Shown here: positions 1 through 11,394 of the stretch, piece by piece
How the letters are laid out: the number at the start of each line of letters is the position of its first letter
How positions within the stretch are numbered: position 1 is the stretch's first letter
NCBI GenBank assembly: GCA_024509875.1
Contig: JAMPIV010019843.1
Coordinates: 186,001-250,000 of the forward strand
Direction of reading: 5' to 3'
Source of the DNA: Oreohelix idahoensis
Taxonomy: Eukaryota > Mollusca > Gastropoda > Stylommatophora > Oreohelicidae
Length of the DNA: 64,000 nt
Position numbers and translations under genes: made by a program
The notes under the pieces: model-generated
Told to the model about the DNA's origin: nothing
The model's database searches: none
Seen by the model: the letters and a program-made list of their open reading frames with translations, nothing else

Positions 1-669
1 CAGGATTGTGGCTGCAGCTTGAGTGTATCCACACTTTCTGGTTCGCCACTTCCCCATCGCCACAGGTCTTTGAGTGTAGTGTCTGTATGTTTCTGTCTGA
101 AGCTGTGACTTAAGTGAGGAAGAGTTGCGCTAATCGTCATCCTCACTCTCTCGTCCTGAATTATCTAGTCCAGTGGCAAGATATTATCGAGACGACTGGA
201 GACAACACAGGATGCAGTGGATGACCAGGGCGGTCTAAGTGTCTCGCCGTGCTCTTTGTGTTCCAGTCCGTTCCTGGTAGTTGCCTTCATATCCAGTCTT
301 CACATGCTAGGTAGACAAGCCCTGATTTTCACCGAGGGTTTGAATCCCCCTCGGCTACCCTCACCTGGTTTAGCATGCCAGTCAAGGCGGTGTACCGGGG
401 TGTGGCCGCTGTGCATGCACCAGCTACTTGGAGCCACAGGTGAGAGCTGAGAGGTAGGTGGGGACCAATTGTGGAAGAGCCACTTCCAAAGGAAGTGCGA
501 CTGTCCCTTCAGCAGAGGTACTACCCCTCCCTGACCTCTCCATACACCATGGCATGAGGAAGGGGCTAGAAAAGGTGCCCTGAACATAACCTGCTTCAAC
601 CTACTCTGACCAGCTTGACGCGGCTGGAGAGTATCCCAATTATGCGTTCGAACAAAAAATAAGACAAAA

Positions 670-1372
670 ATGAAGGTGCTTACCTTCGGCACTTGGAACG
701 TGCGAACATTACTTGACAATACCCTGGCCGACAGACCTGAAAGACGGACTACACTTGTGGTCAAAGAACTGGCACGCTATAATGTCGATATAGCAGCCCT
801 AAGCGAGACGTGACTACAAGAAGAAGGTCAGATTACTGAAATTGGAGGTGGCTACACATTTTATTAGAGTGGGCGGGACAGCAAGGAATGGCGTGAGGCT
901 GGCGTTGGATTCGCCATTAAATCTCATATCGTACGTAAACTTGTCAAATCTCCCATGGGCATAAACGATCGCCTACTGACCCTTCATGTTCCACTAGGAA
1001 GCAACAGACGTGCCACACTGATCAGTGCTATGCCCCAACAATGACAAACCCCGAGGAAACAAAAGGAAGGTTCTACGACGAACTTTATTATCTCATCAGT
1101 TCCTAAATCTGAGAAACTTATTATTCTCGGCGACTTCAATGCCAGAGTAGGCACTACCACAACACCTGGGATGGAATACTTGGAAAACATGGCATAGGCA
1201 AATGTAATAGTAATTGGCTCCTATTACTCAGCCTGTGTGCGACACATGATTTGTCCATCACAAACACCATGTTTCGCCTACCCACTCGAAATAAAACAAC
1301 ATGAATGCACCCCCGCTCCAAACAGTAACATCTCATTGATTATGTCGTCTCGAGAAGGAGCGACAGACGTGA
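670..1372 (+). pseudogene. LINE apurinic-like endonuclease domain (broken)
   Basis: From the ATG at 670 the frame gives a typical EN start (FGTWNVRTLL) and then VDIAALSET, where the conserved Glu of the endonuclease lies. The next codon is TGA, and a TAG follows near 865. A one-base loss near 1026-1030 moves the reading into another frame, where the [10 protein letters not shown] motif (metal-binding Asp and Asn of the APE fold) is seen near 1125-1150. LIDYV near 1336 is the usual C-terminal motif. Such domains nick target DNA to prime reverse transcription. With at least two stops and frameshifts this copy cannot make an active enzyme. Confidence 0.7.
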
Positions 1373-1373
1373 C

Positions 1374-2722
1374 GTGAGAGGGACCAAGGCTTTGTGTGGT
1401 GCCGAATGCTGGACCGACCACAGGCTGATTGTATCAAAACTCAACCTTAACATACAGCCCAAGCAAAGACACCAGAGTCAGAAACCCTTGAAGAGGCTCA
1501 ACGTCACAAAACTTAAACGCGAAGCAATCGCAGAGAGCTTCTCACGGGACTTGGGCAGCCGGCTGAGGGACGTTGAGCTCGGTCGAACCACCATAGAGGA
1601 AAAATGGGCCACTCTAAAGAACATTGTGTACTCTGCAGCCTCTGAGAGCCTGGGATATACAACACGCAAGAACCCTGACTGGTTTGATGAGAATGACAAA
1701 AATATTAAAACACTGCTAGCTGAAAAATATCGTTTGCACAGAGACTATCAAAGCAACCCTTCCTCAACATCCAAAAAGGCAGCCTTTACCAATATACGCA
1801 GAGTTGTCCAGAATAAGCTCAGGAAGATGCATGATGCATGACTCAGCAATAAAGCAGACGAGATACAGAGATATGCAGACAGAAATGACTCAAAGCGCTT
1901 TTATGATGCCCTGAAAGCAATTTATGGCCCTCAATCGAATCAATCATCACCGGTCCTAAATGCTGATGGTATGGCATTGCTCACTGATAAAACGCAGATT
2001 TTGGAAGGCTTGGCAGAACACTTCAATGCCATCATAAATTATCCATCAACAGTCAACGACCAGGCCATTGCAAGCATTCCGCAAGTTACAGTCAATGTCA
2101 GACTTGACCTTCCACCCAGCGTGGAAGAGGTCAAGAAAGCAGCCAGTCTACTGGCCAGCGGCAAAGCCTCTGGATCAGATGCCATTCCTGCTGAGATTTA
2201 TAAAGCTCAAGGCAGCATACTGCTGCAGAGACTAACAGATTTCTTCCACTCAGTCTGGGATGAAGAACAGATACCACAGGAATTGAAAGATGCCACCATC
2301 GTTCACACATACAAGCGAAAGGGAAATCATCAATCGTGTGATAACCATAGGGGAATCTCCCTATTATCTATTGCGGGCAAAATCCTGGCTCGAGTCCTGC
2401 TCAACCGCTTGACTGTTCATCTCGAGTCGCAGAAATTACTCCAGAGAGTCAGTGTGGTTTCTGAACAGGCCGCAGGTTTGTCGATATGATATTTGCCGTA
2501 CGCCAACTTCAGGAGAAATACGAGGAACAGTACAATGACCTATACACAACATTTATTGACTTGACCAAGGCCTTTGACACTGTCAATGGGGACGGACTAT
2601 GGAAAATTATGGCGAAATTCGTCTGTCCCGATACGTTCATCTCAATTGTCCGCCAGTTTCATGAACGTATGATGGCTCGCGTATTGAATGATGGAGAACC
2701 TTCTGAACCCTTTCCCGTCTAA
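1374..2722 (+). pseudogene. LINE reverse transcriptase, N-terminal half (broken)
   Basis: One frame runs from 1374 to about 2440 with a single TGA at 1839-1841, probably a mutated Trp codon. It holds the EN-RT linker (CWTDHRLIVSKL), SGSDAIPAEIYKA near 2170-2210 and DNHRGISLLSIAGK near 2340, which are typical early RT motifs. A one-base loss near 2440 and a TGA in the new frame lead to the segment at 2486-2722, which has RT motif A (FIDLTKAFDTV, first catalytic Asp). The ORF ends at SEPFPV, exactly where the QGCVLAPTLF and YADD motifs should follow. They are absent, so the catalytic centre is gone. Confidence 0.75.
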
Positions 2723-2859
2723 ACGAACATTAGGAGGACAAAAGAAACGCTTCAAAGACACACTGAAAGCATCGTTGAGCAGCTTCAAAACTGATGTCTC
2801 CTCCTGGGAGACTATCACACAGGATCGCTCTGCCTGGCGGACAAACATTACTCAAGGCG
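2723..2859 (+). pseudogene. LINE C-terminal tail joined to RT by internal deletion
   Basis: In the frame beginning at 2688 the sequence reads GGQKKRFKDTLKASL and then WETITQDRSAWR, the conserved C-terminal region of RTE-like polyproteins. It normally lies several hundred residues after the RT active site. Here it follows motif A within a few bases of 2722, so the intervening RT core and thumb have been deleted. The reading is cut by the LTR-like sequence starting at 2860. Confidence 0.65.
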
Positions 2860-4110
2860 TGTTGCGCAAGAATGTCGCAACGTATTCTGTGTACTTGATA
2901 TTTTTCTTATGCAAGGGAAATAACACCTGTAATTGTATGTCACTTTTACTTACAACAGTTTTGGTTTCTTGTTGGCGTTCGGTTGCCGATAAGTTTGTTT
3001 GAGCGATCTTAAGTCATGTCCATGTATGGAGCGATCTTAAGTCATGTCCATATATGGAGCGCTCAGGCCCACTTTTCTTATAAGCATTTGGCAACTTGCA
3101 ATGTTTCGGATTCCTATCCTTTTAAGGCTCGATCGAAAACTGTATTCTGAACTGTATTCGAATCGCGCGTTTCTGCGCATGTCTAAGTTTTTGGTTGTTC
3201 CGCCCGCAGAGTGTGGCAGATTCGTTAGAGAGCAAGACGCCTTTTTGCCAGCGTCTGTGCTTATTCTATCAGGAAATGGAGTTCTCTATATATTGTTTGT
3301 TCCTTTGAGATGATATCTCTTTTGTGATTCGAAGCGCCTGGAGGCGTGTGAGTTATGTGGTTTATTTCCTGAAGAAAAGGTAATAACATTTTGTATAACA
3401 TTATCGCCATCTTTCGAGATTGACATGTTTGTAGCCTGCTTATTGAAGAGTCTACGTTATGAGAAGTTTTCTCAGCTCACGAATCACGTACGTTGTTATG
3501 CATCGGGTTGATGCATGTCCTAAGGACTATTTACTTGTTGAACTCTGCTGCTCGATCTAGGTTTGATACCTTTGTTGACTAAAGGAACTTTGAGGACATT
3601 GTTATGTACTTCAGAAGGTATGCCTGTCTTGCTGGGGTCAGATAATAGGAGAGTGGATTTGATCTCCTATTGATATGTTCCGGCTATTATGGAAAGGGAT
3701 GGAGGTTTTCCCCTGACTACATGTACAGCTGGTTATGATGTACTGATATTCATATGATTCACCATTATTATGATGCTGTCTGCTATCCAGTGTTGTACTG
3801 ACTATGTCAATGTAATGATGACTGTTCTACCGTACATGTAATGTATCTGCATATTAATGTCTATGCACCTTGTCATTGTGGCGTCCACAATACATGATGG
3901 AAACGTCACTTGCAGTTTGAAGATTCCTTGACTTTCTACGTTGTAAGTTGATGTGACGTCCCTGTTTGGAACTGTAGCTGTTTAACTCCACACTTACATC
4001 TCACATACAAACCAGACCAAAGACACCATATTATTTCGCCTTTATCATCCCTGGTGTCTGAGGGTGATACACCACTCTGCAAGTGCCAGTATTAACTTAC
4101 CTTTGGCAAG
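2860..4110 (+). mobile_element. LTR-like sequence related to the Gypsy LTRs at 39-49 kb (possible solo LTR)
   Basis: It starts TGTTGCGCAAG, like the 5' ends of the two Gypsy LTRs in this window (TGTTGCGCAC and TGTTGCGTGC), and interrupts the coding tail of the LINE exactly there. Weaker similarity to element 1's LTR recurs in order: a TTATAA-containing stretch near 3080, a run near 3370 (cctgaagaaaaggtaat) and ttgaactctgctgctcgat near 3537. No internal retrotransposon genes follow. The right border is not defined and no duplication of the left flank (AGGCG) was found, so extent and class are tentative. Confidence 0.35.
3001..3056. repeat. 28-bp tandem duplication
   Basis: Two consecutive 28-bp units beginning gagcgatcttaagtcatgtc differ at one base. 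It lies inside the LTR-like stretch. Confidence 0.9.
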
Positions 4111-4652
4111 TAGAAGAAATTCTTGTAACGGAGTACGAAAAGTTTCACTTGAGTTGTTAGACACACATAATTTTTTTTTTTTTTTTTATTAATGTGTTTG
4201 CTACTTCATTTTGTAGCACGCCCCTTTCAACCATCTACCATGTACATGGATTTGTTGGTTATATCAGGACGTGTTTCTTTTATTGTAATATGTTTTTGTT
4301 TGTATTTGTTTTATATTATATTATCTCGACACATAACTCCATGCCATTAGCTTTTATACCAGTGAGGAATAAGATAAATATGTTACACAGGATTCCTCTA
4401 TAACTCGCATGTTTCAATCATTCAAACAGTGTCGAAATGCTGTGAGAGTTATGGGCCGAAGTTATAATACAAGGTACATCGTGCGAATAAAGTTGAGGCT
4501 ACATGAAAACGTCTGAAACAGGATCCAGATTTAAAAGACAATCAAATACAGGACACACAAGACAAATTGAGTTGTTCATATAATGTAATATGTTTGCGTC
4601 ATTTTCTCACATTTATGGTTTTCAGCGGCCAAACAAACACGGATCCAAGTTT
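4111..4652. other. No recognised feature; T17 tract
   Basis: AT-rich sequence with a run of 17 T at 4171-4187. The longest open frames are short and low in complexity. No family recognised. Confidence 0.5.
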
Positions 4653-4666
4653 CAGTGGCGTATCCT
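4653..4666 (+). repeat. hAT terminal inverted repeat, left
   Basis: CAGTGGCGTATCCT; matches the inverted copy at 9547-9560 at 13 of 14 positions. Confidence 0.75.
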
Positions 4667-4831
4667 GGTAATGCGAGCTAGGCGTGCCGCTACTTAAAAT
4701 GAATATGTACGCTTACTATTTAACCCCTTCCCCTCTTAATTTAAAAACCAACTATATTCAATTAAGCAACGATAGTTATTCGGCTGGAAGAAAAACATTA
4801 ACTAAATAATACATATTTTCACTTACAGGTT

Positions 4832-5950
4832 TCACTTGAAGATCAGATCTGTTCTTTCCTTTTGCAGAAATTTCTCTGTTACAGCATCGTAACATGTATT
4901 CTTCATTCTAACCTTGCTCAAAAGTTCCTTTTCAATGGACAATAGGCTGAGACTGGAGAGTCGATCTTGTCCTTGTGTAGATCTGTGGTAATCTTGGATT
5001 CGCTTTAAAGCTGAAAACGATCTTTCTACAGAAGCAGTAGTTGCTGGAATTGTCATTATCAATTCTGCCAGTTTGAACACTTCTTTAAAGCCTGAACTGA
5101 GATCATTTTCAACTAAGAACTGCAGTAACTCATGAACTGACTTGTTGCAGAACTCATCCGAACAATAAAGTACAAGTTCATTCTTCAATCTTACATAGTC
5201 GAACATTTCTCCATAAACGTCTTTTAATTTTTTGATGAGGTCCTCTGGAAAATTTTTCTTGAAACTGGTATACTTTTGCTCATAAAGAAGGTGAAAATAC
5301 TCAAGTTTCTTTAAAGCTGCAAACCGTGTTTCTGTGTGAACACTAATGTTATCAATGATTTCAAATAGGCAACATGCATCTTTTCCTATACAACCACGGC
5401 GTCGTTTATTTGTAGGTGATTCAAATTCTTCTCCCCTCCTTCCCAATGCAGCATACCAAATCTCATTAAAGGCAGTATCCCGTGCTCGTTGAAGTTCATT
5501 TTTGATCTCTTCTATTTTCTTGCAGCAGTACAAAATATCGAAATTTCTTGTTTGAAGTAAATTGTATAAAACATCTGTATATGCAAATAATCTTGAAAAT
5601 ACTTGAAGTAGGAAAATTGTATTTAGGCTCCTCAAGAAAGACAAAAAGCCTTGCGATTTAACCACTGTGTCAGCATCCCATTCTAAAGAACAATCAATGA
5701 CATTTTCAAAAAAGTCAATAAGCTCTAACCAATGATCGTTCACTGTATGTATTAATCTGGAAGTGAAGTTCCACCTGGTAGGTGCTACAGTTGGCAACTT
5801 CTTAGAAAGAAATTCTTGAAGAGCTATTGTTCTCTTAGACGATTTTGAGAAAAATGCAGAAAGACCATTGAGAGTTATAAAAAAATATTGCAGTCTTTGA
5901 TATTCATCAAACTTTGTTGCAAGACGAGATTCGATGCATGGGCACAGCAA
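4832..5950 (-). CDS. hAT transposase, C-terminal two thirds (pseudogene fragment)
   Basis: A 372-codon open frame. From about residue 24 it matches the hAT transposases annotated as zinc finger MYM-type 1-like or DUF4371 proteins: GLSAFFSKSSKRT, then LPTVAPTRWNF (conserved R-W of the hAT core), a long helical insertion region, and the C-terminal dimerisation domain AELIMTIPATTASVERSFS at about residues 297-315, followed by RLSSLSLLSIE. Upstream in a neighbouring frame lie AILLDESCDIS (likely first catalytic Asp) near 6040 and HCCAHASNLVLQQ near 5940; a frameshift in an A run near 5880 and a stop separate them. The true protein would have begun far upstream at about 9061. The first 20 or so residues of this frame are an out-of-frame reading. 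Confidence 0.8.
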   Translation of the reverse strand: MLCPCIESRLATKFDEYQRLQYFFITLNGLSAFFSKSSKRTIALQEFLSKKLPTVAPTRWNFTSRLIHTVNDHWLELIDFFENVIDCSLEWDADTVVKSQGFLSFLRSLNTIFLLQVFSRLFAYTDVLYNLLQTRNFDILYCCKKIEEIKNELQRARDTAFNEIWYAALGRRGEEFESPTNKRRRGCIGKDACCLFEIIDNISVHTETRFAALKKLEYFHLLYEQKYTSFKKNFPEDLIKKLKDVYGEMFDYVRLKNELVLYCSDEFCNKSVHELLQFLVENDLSSGFKEVFKLAELIMTIPATTASVERSFSALKRIQDYHRSTQGQDRLSSLSLLSIEKELLSKVRMKNTCYDAVTEKFLQKERTDLIFK

Positions 5951-6109
5951 TGAGTAAAGAGTGCTTGTCGGTAAACATCATCTAATGCATATCTTAAGAC
6001 GGTTGACAGCTGTGATTTGCACTGATATCACAACTCTCATCCAGAAGTATAGCAGGACAGTTTGAAACGTGGACTTCCTTCTTTATTTCATCAATAAGGA
6101 TGTGATAAG

Positions 6110-8380
6110 AGGTTTAGATGTTATTACTTCTAAGATATCCTGGACAAATAGATGTATCAGAGGATACCAGGATAGTTCCAGATAAGAGACTGGTCTTATA
6201 AGAAATACCCCCTTCTCTGAAAAGAGCAAGGGTGTATAGACATTCAAGGTGAGATCCAGCTATGTAAGTTCCCAGTGTAAAGAATGATGATGATGAAGTT
6301 CTCTGGGTCCCTATCCGCTACCTCTTGAGAACTCACCAAGAGTATGTTATCTGTGTTTTGTTATTTGGCAAAGTGTCTAGGGTAATGTATTTTAACAGTA
6401 CGAATTTCAAAACAGAACTTTAACTTTAATGAAAATTAAGCAAGACTGTTTTCAATTCACATTTACAATTTAATGGTCCTGAACATCAATCTTTTTGTCA
6501 GGACTTTCAAACTCAAGAAAATGTTTATTACAAAATAGAAATAAATATGTTGGACACTCTGTCCATGTCTTTTAAACAAAAGAGGTCACTGAAATGTCTA
6601 CACCCAGTTCTTGTTTCTATGCTTGATAATACCACTATTCTGTAATTGGAAGGTCTGTTGTTTTCATCCCTCCAATGTAAAGTTTATTGTGTGGAATTGG
6701 ATTTGAATGAACTATCATGTGCCTGTTGTAAGGCACTTATCTGGAACTTTATTGATACAGTTTGCTCATAAGTATTCAGGTTCACCAAAACGTTGTGTTT
6801 CCTGAACTACGATGAGGAGTTTAGCTGCAGGTTATAGTATGAGCATTCAACTCCCACGTGTTCTTCTTCCCCAGGTTTCTGCAACAACTAGGTCTGTGTA
6901 ATTCAACCTGGAATAAGAAGGAAAATTTCCTCCCATATAGAGCTTGTCTATATTAATTCCACACCTAATCACTATGAAAACTTACCTTGGTCCGTCATGT
7001 GTGCTGACCATTCGCACCAGACCTTAAATTCCCTTGTCTACCATCAATTTTGTGTAATTATTCTTCTTTAGTGGTAATTCAAAGCCACTGTCCATCATAC
7101 AGTGTGTGTCTTCCATACAATAAGCAGGGGTGTACAATACATATTTTGTGACCTGTTGATTATTTCTTTCTAGCATTCTATACATGGTTTCACAAGTTAT
7201 TTGAACAATGTGTCACTCCCAATGGCAATATCAATTTATTTCTACTGCACTTACAGTTGTAAAAATTTGTAAGGCCAATTGGCAAACATTTTACACATTT
7301 ATTTTTCACACCGAATAAAACTGCTTTAAGCACATTCCTACGTAGGTCGTCGTGACATCACATCCCGTTCGGCAGTATCGAAAATGAATATGGCATACAA
7401 TAGCCTGTTACTTATAGGTTAATACAATATGCAAATAAAATTATCTGTCTTAGCCTCAAGTAAAGAATCTTCACATACACAAGCTAACCAGCCGTAAAGG
7501 GCTATAACTCTGATCTTTCAGTCCAGACGGCAAAAGCTTGTCCTTCTGACTTGTTCTGAACATGTCAGCTTGGCATGCACACTTATGGTCTAAAGGCGGA
7601 ACTTACAAGCAGTTGTTAATTTTTATCAAACTACACCCGACCAATCAGATAACAAGTTAAAAAAATTAACTATTTCCTAGGCTAAAGAATTGAGCAGTTT
7701 AAAGCGTGTTTGTCTAATTTGACCGAATTTGTTTATTTTATATCATAGTTATTTGTGAACCGATTTTAATTATCAAAAGTGATAATTAAACGGCCAATTA
7801 TTCTCTATCGTTCTATATAGTTTTCCTTTATTTATTCCTTTGCATTCAAATGGGGTTAATTTTTTGTAATTAAATTTGATCTTAACCTGATGTGAAAATA
7901 TTACTAAATTAAATTCTTCTACGTCAAGATAATTTTGTATGAGGGAATCTCTATGTGTATATATTAAGCAATATCAGCGCTATAATTTGAGATATCCCTT
8001 GCATTTTAAGTATCTTTAGTTATCAAGAAATAAATTATTTAATTTCGGTCAAAAACTCAAAATAGGCATTATTTCCACTTCAACCAACTTTTCTTGTCCC
8101 TACACAAAAAGGAGGTAACGATTTGATTGGTTGTTAAATTTTACTACGTTCATCGATAAATATTGGGGTGGGTGTGTTAAAAAGGGGGAAGGGTGGTAAC
8201 TTTTAACTTGTTTTCTTAGAAAAATTCAAATACTCTAGTTAAATTGTTGGCGGTAAATTTGACTAGACCCTCAGACAAATTTCAAATACTGTAGTTATTT
8301 ATAGATTTAAAATTACGATAGCTAGTTCGTTTTAAGCGGGGAATTTGAGCGTGTTATGATACGGATTCACTTTACCACAG
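6110..8380. other. ~2.3-kb unrecognised insertion (or intron) splitting the hAT transposase
   Basis: Transposase similarity breaks off at ...NDLIQAISEVL (8380) and resumes near 6110. The intervening DNA is AT-rich, has no open frame over 60 codons and shows no terminal repeats that I can align. A GTAAAG donor-like sequence lies at the upstream border on the minus strand, but no convincing acceptor lies at the other, so an insertion is preferred over an intron. Nothing else recognised. Confidence 0.5.
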
Positions 8381-9061
8381 AGGACTTCAGAGATAGCCTG
8401 AATGAGATCATTTTGCACAGCCGGAGAGGTTCCGCAAAAAACTGTTGAGCTCTGTAGGTGATGTTCCATAAGAGGGTCATATTGCTGAAGTGCATCCAGA
8501 AACTCTAATTAGTTGCCTGTGTTGAAAGAGTCATTACATTCGTCATGTCCTCGGAAAGGAAGCTCCTGTTTACCAAGGAAGCATACCGCATCAATCAGAC
8601 GTTTTAAGATATCTCGATTCTTTTTTACAAGTTCATTATGTTGGCTGATACTTTTATCGAGCTGATCATTAAGCAAGACGTCCACTCTTGGTCGGCCAAA
8701 CATTTTCAGCTGAAAAAAACATTGGACATGTCTTTTAGTGCCTCTGTGCAGCTGTACTTAAGTGGTTAAGATCATCAAACCCATTTCTACTCCATACGTT
8801 GCCTTCTGAAGAAAATAAAAAACAAGGCCAACAGAACAATTTATTCCTCCTTTCACAACCAGTTAAGCAATCCACCGACTTGTAATGAGCTGTTGAAAAA
8901 TGGCGTGTGTATACTTCTGTCTTAGTTTTATGTACTGTTTTTAAGAGTGGTAACTCAGAACATGGTTTACCGTTACTCACAATTGATAGTGTTTCACTAA
9001 AACTTAGTGAACAAAACTTCTTTTTAGCGATGTCGTCCAACACTTGCATTTTTGGGTACAT
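8380..9061 (-). pseudogene. hAT transposase, N-terminal part with TTF-type zinc finger
   Basis: Two adjacent minus-strand frames (9061-8735 and 8703-8509) give the N-terminal section of the same transposase: RHFSTAHYKSVDCLTGCE, then KLFCWPCFLFSSEG (the Cys residues of the TTF zinc finger) and GFDDLNHLSTAAQRH. After a TAA and a frameshift near 8735 it continues GRPRVDVLLNDQLD and FLGKQELPFRGHDE. A further TAA near 8510 is followed by LEFLDALQQYDPLMEHHL and GTSPAVQNDLIQAISEVL. Coding similarity stops near 8380 and resumes near 6110. The zinc finger would bind the transposon ends. Confidence 0.75.
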
Positions 9062-9546
9062 GTCAATTATCTCCGAAATACTAATTAACTTACAACTTGA
9101 AACTCACTGTCACTGTAATAATCTGCACTCCGGCAACTAACCAAAATTAATCACAAAAAACACTGTACTTGGACACAGCCGATTTTTACAACTCGAGAGC
9201 TGCAAGACGACCGCACGCATGTTTGTATTGTATTGACGTATCTGGCCATGACCCCGATTCACACAAACCAGTCTTCAAACGTGAAACCGAAAGGTACAGT
9301 ACGCATTGTGACGGAATTACCCGAGAAACTTCGGGCGATTGCTACCAACCAATAAAAACTGCACTATAAAACGCGTCTGGGAAACTGAAACAAGATATAC
9401 TCTTAGATTCTATGCGGGAAAATCCGTTATCCTGATGCGTGCGGCCCGAAAGCAGAACATTAGAAGAGAAATATTTTATAGAATAATAAATTAAATTTTT
9501 ATTTTCCTTCGGGCATAGGTGTGCGCAGCACGCACAGCACACATAG

Positions 9547-9560
9547 AGAATACGCCACTG
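9547..9560 (-). repeat. hAT terminal inverted repeat, right
   Basis: The reverse complement is CAGTGGCGTATTCT. Just inside lies a GC-rich subterminal palindromic stretch (gtgcgcagcacgcacagcac) at 9521-9540. Confidence 0.75.
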
Positions 9561-9996
9561 CAGATGTCACAGATAATACATGAATTAGTTATTCAGAGAA
9601 TAGACAATAACGCAATAAAATGAGTGGGACTATAACTGGAGATTACACAATGTAGGTCAGATTCCGCCTGTTTGTGTTATGGGTTGGTATGTAGCATCCT
9701 TAACCCAGGTTTGAAATGTTGATGTAATTTCCAGGTAAGCTCAAAAATAAAACAACACTGTTAACACTGGAGAGAGAAAACAAACTGCTGTCATTACGTA
9801 CCTGAGAGCATTGTCACACCTGAAATGTCATCACAGTCATTAAATTTCATCAAGTAACATATTACCAGATGTAAAATTGATGGCAACCGCATTATTTTAT
9901 TAAGTCTGAGAAGATAAGTACTTTTACGACTGGTAGTTTAGACATAAGAAGATATGCATAATTTTCTTTCATAGTCGCCATATTCATTTACGCTCC
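9561..9996. other. No recognised feature
   Basis: AT-rich single-copy-looking sequence between the hAT element and the next repeat. Confidence 0.4.
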
Positions 9997-10240
9997 TTAC
10001 AAAGCATGGAGCCTCAAATGTAGTTGTTCCCTTTGCAGGCAGCAGCCTGCACCTGCACGAAGCATTCATATGCGCCTGTAGTGGTGGTTTCTCTTTCAAT
10101 TAGTATTACTTAACAAGGTGTCCAGGAAAACGTACAACCTCGTATTAGTCGTCTTATACGACATGCCTAAAGGTGCGATATCCCTATTCTATTTTTTGTT
10201 CCATCAGAGATTCCCAGAGGCTACACGGGACAATAGTTAT
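9997..10240 (+). repeat. Interspersed repeat family R2, copy 1 (SINE-like)
   Basis: Shares a line-up of short motifs with 14450-14730 and 32390-32640: a catggagc(c/t) start, tgtagtggtggttt in the middle, and a cttatacgacatgcc-type segment followed by a ccctattct or tcctaatct stretch. Copies are diverged and all on the plus strand. No coding capacity; non-autonomous retroposon status is inferred. Confidence 0.45.
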
Positions 10241-10401
10241 ACGAACACAAAGTCAAAACATAAAGGCTGAGATTACGACCAGAAATATCTTTATCAGGAA
10301 ACTAGATACGACATTACAAAACAAATAGCAAACAAGCAAAATATGAAATCAAAAAGTGAAATGAATCAAACTAACACCGAAGAATATACGTATGTCTTAC
10401 G

Positions 10402-10416
10402 CAGTGGTTCCCAAGC
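10402..10416 (+). repeat. hAT-like terminal inverted repeat, left (family R1)
   Basis: CAGTGGTTCCCAAGC; matches the inverted copy at 14252-14266 at 14 of 15 positions. Confidence 0.7.
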
Positions 10417-11394
10417 TTTTTTTTCTGTGTCACGGTTTGCCTCCCCTTAGCTCTGCAGTAGTGGTTCAACAGTGGCCAAAACTCAAGAGTAACTGATGTG
10501 GGTCTTCAAAGGTGTCTACCTTTGCACAAGATTACTCTTGGTAGAGTTGTAGATAGAAGGATAATGGTGATTCTACCTCAAGGGAGTATCCACAAGATAT
10601 TTCGAAAGCGAGAACAATGCTACATGAGGCTGAGCAAATGTTAACTCTAGTATCTGCCGTCACCTTTTGTGAAAAATAAGGTTATCTTATAATTCGTAAG
10701 CTTGTTCAAGCCCCCAGCTGAGTTAATTCAGCAAAATTCCTCTTATTATTATTGTGCAGCTCTGTTAAGTGTATTCAAGAAATGGTGCGAGACAAACTGT
10801 TGTAGTACATTCAAAATGATTAAATCAACTTTAGATTTGTCTTTATACAAGTAACAAATTTAATAATCAATTATGTTTTAACAGTTATAAAAATGAATAA
10901 TTCCTTATAGAAAAAGTTATCATCACTGGGTGATGTTATGGCGTTAAAAATTGGATAGTTCACGGCAGCTTTTATGCTTCTACTTAGCTGCCAATGAGTT
11001 TGTCTGTTCTGCTCCAGCTGATGTTTGGTTCTTTGTAGATGGATGCCTGATTCACACTCGTCACTGGTGAAATTTGAAAGTTGTAGCACGTTCCAAGAAG
11101 TTTCAGGGAGTAATTACCAAGCTGGTCACGCGTGTCTTAGATCCGTCTAATGATGGTGTCTTATACTCTCACTTGTTCCATAGATGGTAACCTCAACTGG
11201 TATCACCAAGCCAGTCTTTAGGCTCACAGAATGCTGGCTCAGAGAAATAGTTTAAGGCAGTTTGACGATGCTTCTTACACGTGTTCTAGGGTGTAGTTAT
11301 TTTAGCAATAAGTTCCCATTTAGACTTTATGTTACAGTTTCCTCAGATTGCGGTTTTCCTTGTTAAAATGGTAGAGTTTTCCTGGGCTCTATCT

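Larger units (their letters stand above)
1..2859 (+). mobile_element. RTE-clade non-LTR retrotransposon (LINE), degenerate and internally deleted
   Basis: The segment reads in order as a LINE: about 670 bp of non-coding 5' sequence, an apurinic-type endonuclease region, a linker, the first half of a reverse transcriptase, then the C-terminal tail. Several stops, frameshifts and a large internal deletion at about 2722 show it is dead. The endonuclease start and the RT motifs resemble RTE-clade proteins often labelled 'craniofacial development protein 2-like', because bovine BCNT carries an RTE-derived endonuclease. The 5' boundary lies at or beyond the window start. The right boundary is set by an LTR-like sequence beginning at 2860. 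Clade assignment is from motif recognition only. Confidence 0.75.
4653..9560 (-). mobile_element. hAT-superfamily DNA transposon, inactive, with terminal inverted repeats
   Basis: The left end reads CAGTGGCGTATCCT and the reverse complement of the right end reads CAGTGGCGTATTCT, 13 of 14 matching, a typical hAT end. Inside, on the minus strand, are both halves of a ZMYM1/ZNF862-type hAT transposase: the zinc-finger N-terminal part ending upstream at 9061 and the dimerisation-domain C-terminal part down to 4832. Total length is 4.9 kb, partly because about 2.3 kb of unrelated sequence separates the halves. The 8 bp outside each end (CCAAGTTT and CAGATGTC) do not match, so a target-site duplication is not seen. 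The insertion is old. Confidence 0.75.

Noticed and set aside
4645..9568. Target-site duplication for the 4653-9560 hAT element
   Set aside because: CCAAGTTT and CAGATGTC do not match.
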